Below are positions 1-64,000 of a stretch of DNA of 64,000 nt, piece after piece. The position numbers and the translations under genes were made by a program. The first letter of the stretch is position 1. Each line of letters begins with the position of its first letter. Source of the DNA: Larimichthys crocea (taxonomy: Eukaryota > Chordata > Actinopteri > Sciaenidae); contig NC_040018.1 of NCBI RefSeq assembly GCF_000972845.2, forward strand, positions 20,295,868 through 20,359,867, written 5' to 3'. Below the pieces are notes generated by a model that was given only the letters and a program-made list of their open reading frames with translations, searched no databases and was not told the origin of the DNA.

Positions 1-3000
1 ATAAGAGAATGAACAGCACATCACAGCATGTAGTAACCTATAATTGCTTGCAGCATAATAACCTCAAATTGGCATACTTGCGTTTTCATTAGGAGAAAAA
101 GAGCAGATTGTACTATTGTGAGAAATAGGTTAGCATGCCTCCAGCTGACACTCATTTGTGGCAGATATTGTACAACTGTGAGGAAATGGAGTGTTTCAGA
201 GCGCTCTGCTAATCTGATGCATTAAGACAAAAAAAAAAAAAAAAAATGGGGGAAATAGTTCCCTGGGTAATAATGCAGGGCCTGGGGAAGCAGTGGCTCA
301 GAGCACAGGGAGTGGGTGTGGTTGAGGTGCTCCCCCCTTCTCTGGAGGTTTCTCTTGTCTGAGTCACAGAAGGGAGGGGCTCTACCTCAGGACCACAGGA
401 ATTCCCAGATTTTCTTCTGTCACAACTATTTTTCGGATGCACTTATCTGACTGAGCAAGCAGTTTGCAGAACAAGTTTACAAGATTCTAGACATGTAGTT
501 AAAGAGTAAGTTACATACGTTTGAAGGTTCAGTGCCTTGCTCAATGGCACATAGTTTCTGAACTGTAAATGGTTGAACAAGCAGCTTATAAGGATGGAAA
601 AAGAAACACGAAAATCTTGTATATGATTTCTCTGCCTCATAGAACATATAACATGCTCGATCACATCATGTTTATATCTAAAAGCCAATTATATTATGTG
701 CCAGATTATATGATACAATAACCTCTATACCTATTATAGGGTCTGTTTCTCAGGGCAGAGGGTGTGTGTGAGAGGGCAGATGCAAATAAATGTCTCATCC
801 TATTATAAAAGCCAATAGCTACTGTCCACTCCTCTCTACATAATGAGTTCTATTACACTGAATATGCTTATATCGTGCTTCAATTTGAACCCAACATGCA
901 GTCTTATTTTCACATGCACATGTCACCGTGGCTCTAAATAAATGGTACCATTTCATTTGTAGCACCTTTGCTGCGGAGTCTGCTCACAGAGCCATTTCTT
1001 TGTAGATTATGGGGTCAAAATGATAAAACATGCACAAGTGGGATAAGGTGATCTAGTTATCTGTCATCCTTTTCTCTTAATTCTTGCATCATTACGCTCT
1101 AATGGGACGATACAGACGATACCTCGTGGGTATTATCAAGTCATTTGCGTATCAACTCTAGCTCTGGAAGAGGATGAATGCTTAATTTGTCAAACCTTAA
1201 CATGGAGATGTCAGGTTGTTGGCTGTGTAAAGAGAAAGGCAGCTCCCTAATTGGTAATCAACACTCATTAAGCACTAGTACTCTTTTAGTGTGATTTGTC
1301 CAGACAGAGTGCAGTCACAGTGCTTTATATAAGTGATGTTCCAGTCACTGCTACACTGAACAGAGACATCCTAGATGCTGCAAGCCATGATTGTAGCCAA
1401 GTTTAGTTTAGTTTCATTAAATACATTACAACAATTGCGTTACAAGTGTATTAAGATAATTAGTCCAAATTAACAAGCAGTCATTGTTAGGTACATTTGT
1501 TGTAGGGTGTCATATGATAAAGCCATAATGGTTGAGTCATTCAACACGATGCAGCTTTAAAAAAAAGCTGAAAATGTTATACACAACTTACTTCTCTGAA
1601 GCAAGATCTATTTTTTTATATAATCATTAACAGAATCTGAACTTATAACTAAATGGATTATGAACTTTACAGAACTTGAAAAATTCCTATTCTAAGCAAT
1701 AGAGACCCTCAAACCTTGAATGAAGATATGTTCAGGATGAGTGGACAGTAGACCCAAGAAGTAATTAAAGTATTTTGGATTTGCAATTCAAAGAAATAAT
1801 TTAAGTACAATCTTGAAAACTGAGCCATGTATGGTTTATATCTTAAACCCAATTCTTGAATAAGAATATTCATAAAAAATTCAAAATATTTCTCCTGATC
1901 AAATAACATCAACAAACCACACTACGTATATACAATATTAATTTGTCCTTGCATTTGCAGCTATTAATAATGTAGTAAGCCTCTTTTATTTTTTCTTTCT
2001 TTTTTAAGCCACGCTAAAACCATTAGCTTGGCTCAAAGCCAGTTCCCCTATGTGCTCCTTAAGCTGCGATGTGTTAATTTTATGCAATGTTGTATGTTAA
2101 ATGTTTTTTTTTTTTTTTTTAATTTTCCAACCACTTATATACCTTAAATTAGAAACAATTTTTCATAGTGTAACACATGATTTGGTCATGTTAGAGTACT
2201 GTTGTAAGCCATATCTGGTCAGCATACAGCACTCTACTGACAACCACAGAGGAAAAGGTTTTCAGTTGTGCATTAGCAGCAGAGTTCTGCAGCTTTAAGA
2301 GACTCAGCCTGTGCTAACCCAGAGACAACATCTCCTGCTATGTATCACCTCTGCGAACAGCAACAATAGTTTATTTGATCATACAGAAAAAGATCCAGCA
2401 TTGCTGACCCAAGAGAAGGGCAAAACGTTGTTCATCTCAGCCTTGACAAACAAACCAGCCCTGCTTCAGAGCCATCCCCTGCTGCTGGCATACGGAGGCC
2501 AAAATCAGGATCTACTAACTATATAACATTGAAGAAAACAGTAGTTTGATGACAAAGTTGATCTTAATCCATTACTTGCTCTTTTTGGCTAAGAAAGGCT
2601 GGCAGTCGTAATGCTCATCAGCATATTCTTTGTTTTCGATCCATTTAATTTAATTTTTTTAATCTGCTATTGGTGTCACCCAAATGTCTAACTGAGTGGT
2701 AAATTCCTTTCAATTTGTCCTTATTGGATCCATTTTAACTTCCTCTACAGCCCATTGATATTTTTTCTTATGCTAATTCTCATGCCTACATTTAATTATC
2801 CTCATTATATTGTGTTATTCAAGTGTGTAGATAATATGTAGCATATATTAATTCATTATACAGTCATTTTGGTGTTTCTTTCCATACCCTATGTAAGAAA
2901 TCACTGGGAAATTAACTCACTAATTTCAGATTGATTTATTATAAGAACTATTTCCCCAAAATGTATAATATTAATATTCTTGTCTTGTCTCTACAATCAC

Positions 3001-3187
3001 AATGCTTATCAATCAGCAAAGCAGTGTGCAACCACGAAGACATTTTTAATTACTTTGTTTGAATAATTAGACATTTGCTCAGGTTAACGTTTGGAAGGGA
3101 TATGCTAGAAATTAAGTGATGCCACCAAAATCTACTTAATAAGAATAATAACAGTGTAGGTTTACACAATAAGAAACCAACAAAAGG

Positions 3188-3215
3188 GAGAGAGAGAGAG
3201 AGAGAGAGAGAGAGG
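3188..3215. repeat. (GA)n microsatellite
   Basis: Uninterrupted alternating GA of about 28 bp. Confidence 0.9.
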
Positions 3216-3354
3216 TGTAGACTGTCCACACAGTCCCGAGAAGAAGTTTAATCAGGCTTGAACAATTATTTTTGTATAGAAATGCCTACATGAACATACC
3301 ATTGACAAAAATGGAATGTCATATAACATAAGTTCAAAAGTGAAACGGCCATCA

Positions 3355-3450
3355 GTCCCCTACCCCAACAACTACAGATGTCCTTGATCAAGGCACTTAA
3401 CTCTTAGCTGCTCACCAACTGACACAAATTGGCTGTGGTTACACTGTGGC
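3355..3450. repeat. SINE-like dispersed repeat fragment (tentative)
   Basis: The string GTCCTTGATCAAGGCACTTA, followed by a TTAGCTGCTC-like stretch, resembles a sequence block that I recall from many teleost interspersed repeats. Family, boundaries and strand cannot be set from one copy. Confidence 0.4.
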
Positions 3451-3879
3451 ATCTCTCTTTTGCAATCCGAGTTTAAAATTCACATGAGACCTAAAATGTA
3501 AGTGAGAGTATTTGAGGCAATGTCAGGACATATTTAAAAAAATTCTGATTTGATTTATTTATGGGAGGGACAGTTTTAGGTCATGACCTATCAGTTGCAA
3601 AAAACTGCTCTTGGCTTAAAGTCAGTCTACAAGAGAGCTGAGTCATGAATCTCCTCATACAATAAGATAAACTGTAGTCCGTCTTTTCCTAATTGTGACA
3701 AATTTGGATGCTGTTAGTTTCTCATTTTCAAGACTCAAAACCATGCTGACCTGTTATGGCATAAAATTCTCTAGGAATATGAAATTTACATGTAAAAGAC
3801 AGTTATGAAGTACAGTTAGTAGACTGCAGCTCGCTTATTAAAACTGGTACTATTTGAAATATGAAGTGTACAATACAGA

Positions 3880-3936
3880 ATATATATATAGATATATATA
3901 TATATATATATATATATAGATATAGATTATATAGAC
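3880..3936. repeat. (TA)n with GATA interruptions
   Basis: Alternating TA of roughly 55 bp broken by three GATA units. No coding meaning is likely, although short frames run through it. Confidence 0.85.
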
Positions 3937-5105
3937 ATCGATACATAAAGTTGTCCTTCACGAACGTTTCTGCCCCAGGCCTGCCCCAAACCTTATCCTG
4001 TGAAGTTAACAAGTACAGTAGTCAAGCTCCTGGATTCATTCCTTCATATGTGATTCTGGCAGAACTACAACTATGCTGGCAACCTATTTGCCTAATGCCT
4101 GGTCCTTCTTCAGAGCCCAGCCATAAAAGCTAACTGTGATGCTGTGTTTCACAGCTCATTTGAAGTGAGCATGTCTCTGTGGTCATGAGACTGTAGACAC
4201 ATCGAGCTCTAAACCCCAGAACTAATGCGAAGCAGCTGTCAGATCCTCTACACAACAAACATCCCTCTTTCAACTCAGTTGGCCAGCACAGCTCTCTAGA
4301 AAACACACACCTCTCAGACCCCTTCCAAGATAGTGAAGTTTTAACACTACTGCATCATTCAAGAAGTCTCTGGCCTCTTTTCCACAAGGAAAAGGTGGCC
4401 ATTTTGTCCTCTTTGTAACTCAATAGTCTGTTGTACATACAGTATGCATTATGATACATGAACAGTTCAGGTGTTGAACCATTCCAATTAAATTAATTGG
4501 AACATTAAATGTATGACAACATAGGCCATTAACTTAATTAGTGAAAACATCTGCATCATCCTCATCACTGTAATTAATATATGGAAAACAGCCAATAAAC
4601 ACTGTCTTGTGCTTGAATCCAATTCTGGAAATTTGATATGTTGAGCCACTGAATGAAACCCAAATATCATCCAGGTACTTTAGCTTATCATGAATACACT
4701 GTTGAAGTGTAATCATGGTTTAGTTTGGCGTTTCACACACTCTGACAGGAGTATGGTAGTACTGAGACAATTAGAATAATTGGCTATTTGCTGCTGTAGA
4801 AGGTGGATACATCAATACAGGCAGCAGGCCTATTGACCTTGACTGACACACACACATCCATGAATGCACACACAGTCATATAGACATGTAATTGATTACC
4901 CCTCAAACCGCCTTACTTGCAACCCACAAAAATACAGTATACACACAACACTTTCTTTTGACATTATGCATGTTAAAGACATTTGTCCACCGTCTTGGTG
5001 ATTACAAAGTAATAGCTCAGTATGGGTTCTTCCTGCTTGTGTTTAAATGAGATCTGTGAACCTGTAACCAAATTATAAATATTCTTATTTTTGTTTGTCT
5101 TTCAG

Positions 5106-5298
5106 AGAGATGTTCCTTTTCTGGAGGAAGGCCACTGGATTTAAAAGTATTAGTGAGCCTCTACGTGGACTGTGGTTTTAGTGATTGTGAGCTGGTCCCA
5201 CTGTTGAGCACAGGTTGATTGTGCTTGGCCCACCACTGCAGTATTCTCAGCCAATTTCTTTCACTAGATGATAAAAACAGTCCACAGGATTGCCATCC
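5106..5298 (+). other. unc13c: unc13c 5' UTR part of the large exon
   Basis: A long pyrimidine tract ending in CAG (AG at 5104-5105) marks a probable acceptor, so transcription likely starts further upstream in a noncoding exon. The UTR carries two short upstream reading frames: 5110-5181, in frame with the main ATG but ended by TAG, and 5268-5339, which overlaps the main start in another frame. The exact UTR extent is inferred from the splice signal only. Confidence 0.55.
5110..5181 (+). promoter_or_regulatory. uORF 1 in unc13c 5' UTR
   Basis: ATG at 5110 is followed by 22 more codons and TAG at 5179-5181. It lies in the same frame as the main ATG 189 nt downstream, so its stop separates the two. 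It would reduce initiation at the main start if the transcript begins upstream of 5106. Confidence 0.4.
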
Positions 5299-57527
<52,229 letters not shown>

Positions 57528-60500
57528 GTCAGTAATGCTGCTGAACAGACAATTATCTTTTGCTTGATGGTGTGTGGGTGTGCATAGATGTGTATGTTGT
57601 GGTGCATTCCGCTTCCTTTTGGGGGGAAAAAAGTCTGCATAATGTAAATCATTACATTTTAGGTTGAAGACTTGATTTAAGGTTAGAGTAAGGATGGATT
57701 CAGCTAAGAAATGGTTAGATATAGAGTTAAGATAAGTCAGAATGTCATGTCAGTGTAATATCCTCTGAAGTGATGGAAATACAACTGTGTGTCTGTGTGT
57801 GTCGGTATGTGTGTAAAAAGGGATGAAGATAAATTATTTAAATTGATTGAGTGCTGATGAAGAATTATGGATAGCACTTTACAGCACAACAACATCCAAA
57901 TAGTTCCCACTGATGTGTAACTACTTCTTAGCTACACACTAAATTAGCAGTTAGTTCTAATTGGTTGCTCTCTCCATCCTGTGTGACTGCTCAGGAATAA
58001 GTGTTGAGCATTGTACCTCTTTGTGTCTGAGTGCTGTTTATTGGCTGGTATCACAGTGTTGTTTATCGGACGTGTTTGGCTGTGGTCAGCTCTACTGCCT
58101 ATCTCGATTACACTTCCGCAGTTTCACTATCTATTGATCATTATAGAGAAACTGGAACTTTTAATCGAGATTTTGATCAATGCCATAATCAAAAACAGAT
58201 GAGGTGCTCAGGTTTGTGCGGTGTGTGTGTGTGTGGTATGTATCTAAGTCAGTGTGCTCCTGTACTGTAGTATCTACGTATGTGTCCAATTAAAGAATAG
58301 ACAGTCAGACTTTTTAATTATTTATGGATCATTTAAAGCTGTTTTTTTTTTGTGAAGTGATTTACAATTCAGCACTTGAGCCACAAAGGGGTAAAAAAAG
58401 AAAATCTTAATCCTAAATTTTACCATAATAATTTCATAGTACAGCATAATCATTTTCCAGATTCTTACTATGTCCTAACATCCTTACATTAGACAAACTG
58501 TATATTGCTATATTACAGCAAATACAGTAAATATTCTACATAATATAACTCACATTTACTGTTTTGTAATCTTCAATATTTAGCATGTATTATATAGTAA
58601 ATGTAAGTGCAAGAAGTGTTTTTCCAGCAACATTCACAAGAGATTTGTGATCGCAGATCTACTCTGCTGGCAGGAAGACAGATGTGCCTCATTTTAACAT
58701 CATTTTGAATTCAATCCTCCTCTATCTCCAGCTGACCTCCCAAGAGGCAGCAGATGCCTCCTGGAGGTTATTGAGCTAGCTGTTTTTTTTTTTTTGTTGT
58801 TGTTGTTTTTTTAAAAGGGGGGCTTCTGAATCAAACCCCCAGGCTATTGAGATATATGATGGGAAGGTGAAATGCTTAGGAAGTTAATGGACTGTGATCA
58901 ATGACTGTCTGGACAAAATACATGTTCGCTGTGTAGGAGTTTGTATTTGATTTGGGTGGAGAAGATAGCCGCACTACAACATTTCATTTCACACCATATC
59001 TTTCCTGGTCCAGGTTGAACCTGCTAACCTTCTTTATGCTGAACTAGATACTGTCGAGGTTGAGATCTTTGCTGCTTAAATGATGATAGAGGAGGTAGAG
59101 AGAAGAGGTAGAGAAAGCCTATTGAGGTCCAAGGCTGTGAATGCTCTTTAGATTATGAGAAAAAGAAAAAAAAACAGAGAAGGAAAGCAAAGCAAAGGCG
59201 CTTATTGGTGATTTATCCTCATCTACACAGTACATACCCACTGATTTCTCTGTGCTAAGCCATCTTGAGTTGCTATGGCGACCAGGTGCCAAGTGAAGAT
59301 ACTGCAGACCTGTAGCACACACAAGCACATTGCAAGCATATAGGCTCTATAGATCCTGAGGTATGTGGTGGTTTTAAATGTAATCTGCTTTTGGGGGTAC
59401 AGATTGCATATGAACTATATGCATATAAATGTGGCCATCCATCAGATTTTAATGAGACATGTATATTCATAGGTGCGCACAGGCGGATGTATATTTCTTT
59501 GCTGAGATAGGCCTTATGAGCAGCTATAAAGCAGCAAGAAGATGACTGGATTATGTGAAGTGAAGTTTGTTAAATCACTCATCCTAACTGTTTTTAACGT
59601 GTGCAATATTCTTGAGACAAATATGATACCTTGCAAGACTATCAGTAGCCTCTATCTTACATCGGTGGGTTTTGTTAAAGTTCCAGATTTTCAGACTTCC
59701 TTCTGTCACAAATGAGATGTTGTTACTTGTTACGTGATCTCCTTCCTCTTTCCTAAAGAATAAAAGCATGGAAATGATTCATCTATCACCTTGTTTCATT
59801 ATCTGGCCGTGCAGTACTCTCTGCAGCTGTGTCTCTGTTTTGACTGAAAGAACAGTGACAGTATACTGTATGTTGTACCGTGTGGTCAGATGAGGCAAAC
59901 AATCCACTGACATCTGTAAACTAAGTGCAGAGGATTTTAGTAATCTGGTTCGAGAAATTAAAACAGTCCAAAGTGTTCTGATGATGACAGAAATAAAGGA
60001 AAAAGCTAAAGCTAAAAAATGGGTTTTAAAAATCAGCAATTATTGTCTTAGCTATTATCACAAACAAGGCCAGAGCTGGAAAACACTAAAAGCTGAGCTT
60101 TATCTGCAACATCTTTACTATGAATGTGAATAATGCATAATCATTCTCAAAAATCACACAAAAAAATAACATGGGGTTGTTTTTACTGCAGCACTATGAG
60201 CATATCTGGGACATATGATGGTGCTTTTCCACCAGAGAATAGCATATTGTCAGTGTATAATGTGGAAGGGTATAAAATGCTTTTTGAAGAGACACATTTT
60301 CATCTTAAATAAATACGGACAGTGCGTCATCAGCATAAAAATTCACACTGCAGTCAATTAGAGGCATACAAATGATGTTTATTATGATTATTTTTAGATG
60401 ACAACAAATGTAACCATAATGGAGCACTTTGTATTTCTATCCTAGTTTTAGGAGCAAAGATTTAACACTACCTTCTTGTGAACAAACAAATCAGTACTAA

Positions 60501-63500
60501 GGGATTATGATTTTTTAAATGATTGCAGAGTTTCTGCTTAACAGTTTTATAATAAAATACGAATCTTTAGAAACAAGTATTTTATAGAAGATAATAATAA
60601 ATATATCAATAAAGAGACAGAGAATGGTGGATCTGTGTGTGGCATGTGACCACCTAGGGTGTTACTGCTGCTGTCACAGCACGTTGTGTGCGTGAGTGTG
60701 TTTGCCTGAGGGTGTCCGCGTTACAGAAGGAGACAAAAATCATGAGTCCCTTCAGTCACATATACCCTCTTTCTCACTCCTTGAGCCTAAAACCTCTTCC
60801 CCTGCTTTGCCTCTTCTTGTCAGTACATCACTGGCCGCCCACAGCGACACGTGCCAGGAGGGGGACATGACTGTCATGTTCCTCAAAGGAGCACTTTGTG
60901 AATTATTGCTCATTTCTTGCTGGTCCTGGCTGTCGGAGTTCTAGGTTTGGTTTGGTGGAGACAGGCTAGCAGTTAAATAAAGGAGTCTGACAGCTAATAA
61001 ACCTCGTAACATTGTGGTGCAAACATGCACATTGTAAACCACATAATGTGTTTTACTGTATAGATTGTAAAACCACATAAAAAAACAGATGGTGCCAGTT
61101 GAAACTTGGAAAGGAGAGCACACTTTTATTGATTTCCCCATGTGTATTACTCACACTTAATATCCCAAGTATGTGAGTCGAGTGTGTTTTTGTTGCAGGA
61201 TATGATGATGATGTGCATCTTTAAAATGCTTGGATGTGTGATACGCTGACATTAATATCTGACTATCCTGTCCAATTAACATTACAGAGTGCCTCATAAT
61301 ACATTGCTGCTGTGCAACTTTACTTTTACAAGTGGATGGTGTTCGTGTGAATCACATTATCAAAAAACATTTTTATAGTTTAAAATGCTCTTTATAGCTA
61401 AATGGAAATATTAGCCTGCTTGTCGTGATTTACCATTGTTAATAAAAAAATATATATGTCACATAGTAGAGTAGATATAGTGTGTGTGTTTTCACTTTAA
61501 ATCAAATTGGGCCTCACTAGCTCACATGCTGCACTCGATGGCAAGTCTTTCTACTCACAGGGAGATAGAAGTGCAGCTAATGAATTCTCCATCATTTGAT
61601 AGAGATCTTTTGATCTTCAATTGATAACACTGACACGCAGAATGAAATGTGCAGTGTAAGCCAATGCTACCCAAATGGAAAAGTAAATAATTACTTTTAC
61701 TGGCCTAAAAATGCATGTATCTGGCACATCTAAACATTTGTGTCTTTGGTCTTGGTCTAGATACATGGGGCTACAAAAGAGAGAGAAAAAGAAGAAGTGA
61801 GAACACATTGGATTTAATTACTTATAATTGCTCACTGCTTTCTACAAAAATCGGTCACAACATCATTCAGCTGCACATCCATGACGAGAAACTGCAGGAG
61901 GAACACTAGAAATTGATTGTTTTGGTTGGGTCGTCTTTGATTTCATGTTTTTCATCCAGCATGTAAGAAAATTACTAACGGGCACGCAAGTGTGACATTT
62001 CCTGTCTCCACAATCAGATACCGTCAGTGTGTGTGTGTGTCTATGTGTGTGAAATAATCAGTAAAAAAGTTGTTGAAAAGTGCAACCTCACATTTATAAT
62101 CTCTGCACATTGTACACACATTCATCATGTAGTGTGTATGTACCTATTCCCTCATGCAGTGGTATGTACACAAAGCCTGTCCAATTTGCTGCCCATTTTT
62201 CTCATTCAGATAAATGGAAGTAACTCACAGTGACCTGTTTACATAAGAAGGCATGCAGAACTGGCAGGGCAGCTGACAGAGACACCCTGAAGGAGGCGGG
62301 CCAGCATGTTCTGTTTTGTCGGCCTGTGTTTCTCCACGTTTGTCTGTGCGTGCAGGCATGCTTGTTTGTGCGCTCGTGCAGCCGCGTATTTGTGGAGGTA
62401 TTCAGTTGCGCACGTCAGTAAAAAAGAATGAATGGGAATAAAAGAGGAATGTGTGTGTGTAGCGGCGTCTGTGCACACACGTGAATGTGAATTACCTAAT
62501 GAAGTCTTTGATGCATTCTCTGCTTCCTGCTTGGAGGCCTCCGGTGCCAGTGCTGGTGCAGAAATGGATGCTGCTAATTTTAGCATCTCTGTGAGAATCT
62601 CTGAATGTGCAAGAGGGAGAGAGAAAGAGTTGACAGAAGGAGGTAGAGCTAAAGACTAAAAGAGAGAAGATAAAATAAGAAACAGAAAAGGAGGAGGATG
62701 TGAATGACACAATGGCTATAGCTGATATCACTGTCAGATTGATAAACACTCAAAAGAGCACTCAGTGATTCAGTGACCACTGACAGACAGAGTCACATGC
62801 TATTTAAAGTTCAGATTCAAATAAATCAGCCGTCAGGTGGTGGGGAGCCAGCTCACTGAACCTCACATAAGTTAAACAGAACAGATAAAAGAGGAGGAGA
62901 TCTCCCATTTCACTAGAATCAAAAGTGTGACTTATTAAAGGGTAAGCGTCAATAACGTCACTGGGTTTACCATCAAACAAGGATTCCTTATCAAGAGGAG
63001 AAAAACTAGTGCTGCTACTTGTGGGATAAAGTTCTGCAGTACAGTACATGCTGTATATCCACTGTATCGCTGTTTAATGGCTGTGGTCTCTGGAGCATGT
63101 CATTAAAGATCCAATGCTCCAGCAGCCCATTAACTCATCTTCAGCCTGTTGGAACAGCTTCACTCCATAGAATATTTTAATTGAATTTGAATTAATGTAC
63201 CTTTTCAACAGGAGATTTGTTTCCACAGAAAGACATTGTTTACGGGGCTGGGACGTGGCTAAAGGCTGCGTACTGTCCTGCAGTGTGATTTTAATAAGCT
63301 AGTCTCTTCTCCAACTCTTAGTGTCTAATACTTTTTGTGCAATTTTCAGTACAGTGCTGCCCACTCAATCCTGATCTTTCTGTGCCTCAGCTAACCGCAT
63401 CTGACTTTTTATATTGATGGAGGTTATTTAGCGCTGAGTGAGCGATGCAGGTAGTGCATTTATTTCATGCATGCAGATGTCATAAATTCTTAATAAATTC

Positions 63501-64000
63501 TCTCCATCAAATGTAATAACTTTGGTCAGTCCCATTTAAAAAAAGATTATCTTGTGGTTTCCATCTGTTGGAAATGATTTTGTGCTACATATGAGTCCTG
63601 TAAATTCTCTCTCGTAAAGAAATCCTTGTACAATATGTTATTTTAGTGTTTTTTTTAATAAAGCTGATAAAAATAAATATTGATTATGAACATATATAAA
63701 ATATATTATAAAAATACAATTCACTTTACTGAACCAGGGTGGACTCTTACGTCAAGATTCAAGAATACTTTACTTGTCCCAAGGGAAATTTGTCTTGGAC
63801 ATAAAGGCAGCCACATAAAAATACATAAAAATATAGTGCAGTGACAGACATAGCACTAAAGTGCATGCATACATTAGTAAGTCATACATTTGGCTGTGTC
63901 CTAACACATTAAATGTTTGAGTCACATCAATAGGAATTAGTGTCTCTGTGGGCTCTGGTGTTAGACCAGAGCTGTGTCAGTAGGGCCCTGCGATACATCT
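57528..64000 (+). other. unc13c: unc13c intron 18 (at least 6.5 kb, runs off the window)
   Basis: No exon matching the next MUN segment was found. It contains T runs near 58341 and 58783-58811, TG runs near 58216-58234 and 62025-62041, and a dispersed-repeat fragment at about 63752-63835. Short frames here have no recognisable domain. Confidence 0.7.
63752..63835. mobile_element. teleost interspersed repeat fragment (tentative)
   Basis: ACTTTACTTGTCCCAAGGGA followed by AATTTGTCTTGGACATAAAG resembles a dispersed teleost repeat block that I recall, with a conserved CTTTATT-GTCCC-AAGGG-AAATTTG core. The family and the right-hand boundary are not determined and the element may extend to the window end. 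Confidence 0.45.

Larger units (their letters stand above)
1..5105. other. upstream flank or 5' intron, no exon recognised
   Basis: No convincing exon, promoter or RNA gene is visible. A strong 3' splice site at its end (pyrimidine tract then AG at 5104-5105) suggests that at least the right part is intron between a noncoding first exon, not identified, and the large exon. It contains an A run (about 230-246), a T run (about 2105-2120), a GA microsatellite (3188-3215), a TA-rich stretch (3880-3936) and a SINE-like fragment near 3355-3450. Reading frames here are short and carry no recognisable domain. Confidence 0.6.

Noticed and set aside
5290..5298. Start of the large frame at TTG 5290, nine nt before ATG
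   Set aside because: ATG 5299 matches the remembered N-terminus of mammalian UNC13C; non-ATG initiation is not needed.
57528..64000. Search for the next MUN exon (segment with YMNLHFKVKWFYNEY in the family)
   Set aside because: No reading frame with this segment and splice sites was found on the plus strand; the exon is probably beyond the window.

Overview
The window looks like a genomic segment from a ray-finned (teleost) fish. It is AT-rich, vertebrate-style intron and exon DNA with long GT-AG introns, many CA/TG and GA microsatellites, and short interspersed fragments of the kind common in teleost genomes. No bacterial or viral gene organisation is visible. The only gene I can support is one large plus-strand gene that I identify as the teleost orthologue of UNC13C (Munc13-3), a presynaptic vesicle-priming protein. 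The identification rests on the order and sequence of the C1, C2B and early MUN exons and on a very long first coding exon typical of Munc13-3, compared with what I remember of mammalian UNC13 proteins. No database was searched.

Layout: 1-5105 is upstream or 5' intronic DNA with no recognised exon. A probable 3' splice site at 5104-5105 opens an exon with about 193 nt of 5' UTR (two short uORFs) and a 4.07 kb coding part (5299-9367, 1356 codons). After an 8 kb intron come 17 further coding exons: 17370-17392 (23 nt), 18028-18074, 19084-19162, 21657-21662 (6 nt), 21858-21929, 26030-26249 (C1), 27766-27993, 31258-31399 and 33144-33313 (C2B), 34940-35055, 35365-35528, 39604-39760, 40246-40314, 48903-48992, 49953-50081, 55341-55474 and 57442-57527 (start of MUN). 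All 18 join in frame without a stop, giving 6001 nt (2000 codons plus 1 nt). The rest of MUN and C2C are not seen and must lie beyond 64000; 57528-64000 reads as intron.

The large exon encodes, in order: a conserved basic N-terminus; a coiled coil running directly into a domain that closely resembles the RNA-binding RRM of LINE-1 ORF1p; Ser/Tyr-rich conserved blocks; a Lys/Pro/Glu repeat region of about 280 residues that I do not remember from mammals; a Trp-containing amphipathic segment likely to bind calmodulin; and a strongly acidic tract. The LINE-1 ORF1p-like module and the Lys-rich repeat are the most unusual features. The C1 (diacylglycerol), C2B (Ca2+/phospholipid) and putative calmodulin segments would regulate the MUN domain, which opens syntaxin-1 for SNARE assembly during vesicle priming.

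The introns hold simple repeats, a likely non-LTR retrotransposon tail (about 42430-42830, minus strand), a MITE-like inverted repeat (13841-14430), a perfect 31-bp palindrome (35863-35893), a purine tract of about 330 bp (43531-43862) and a TATA-like promoter candidate (49464). No tRNA, rRNA, CRISPR or second protein gene was found.
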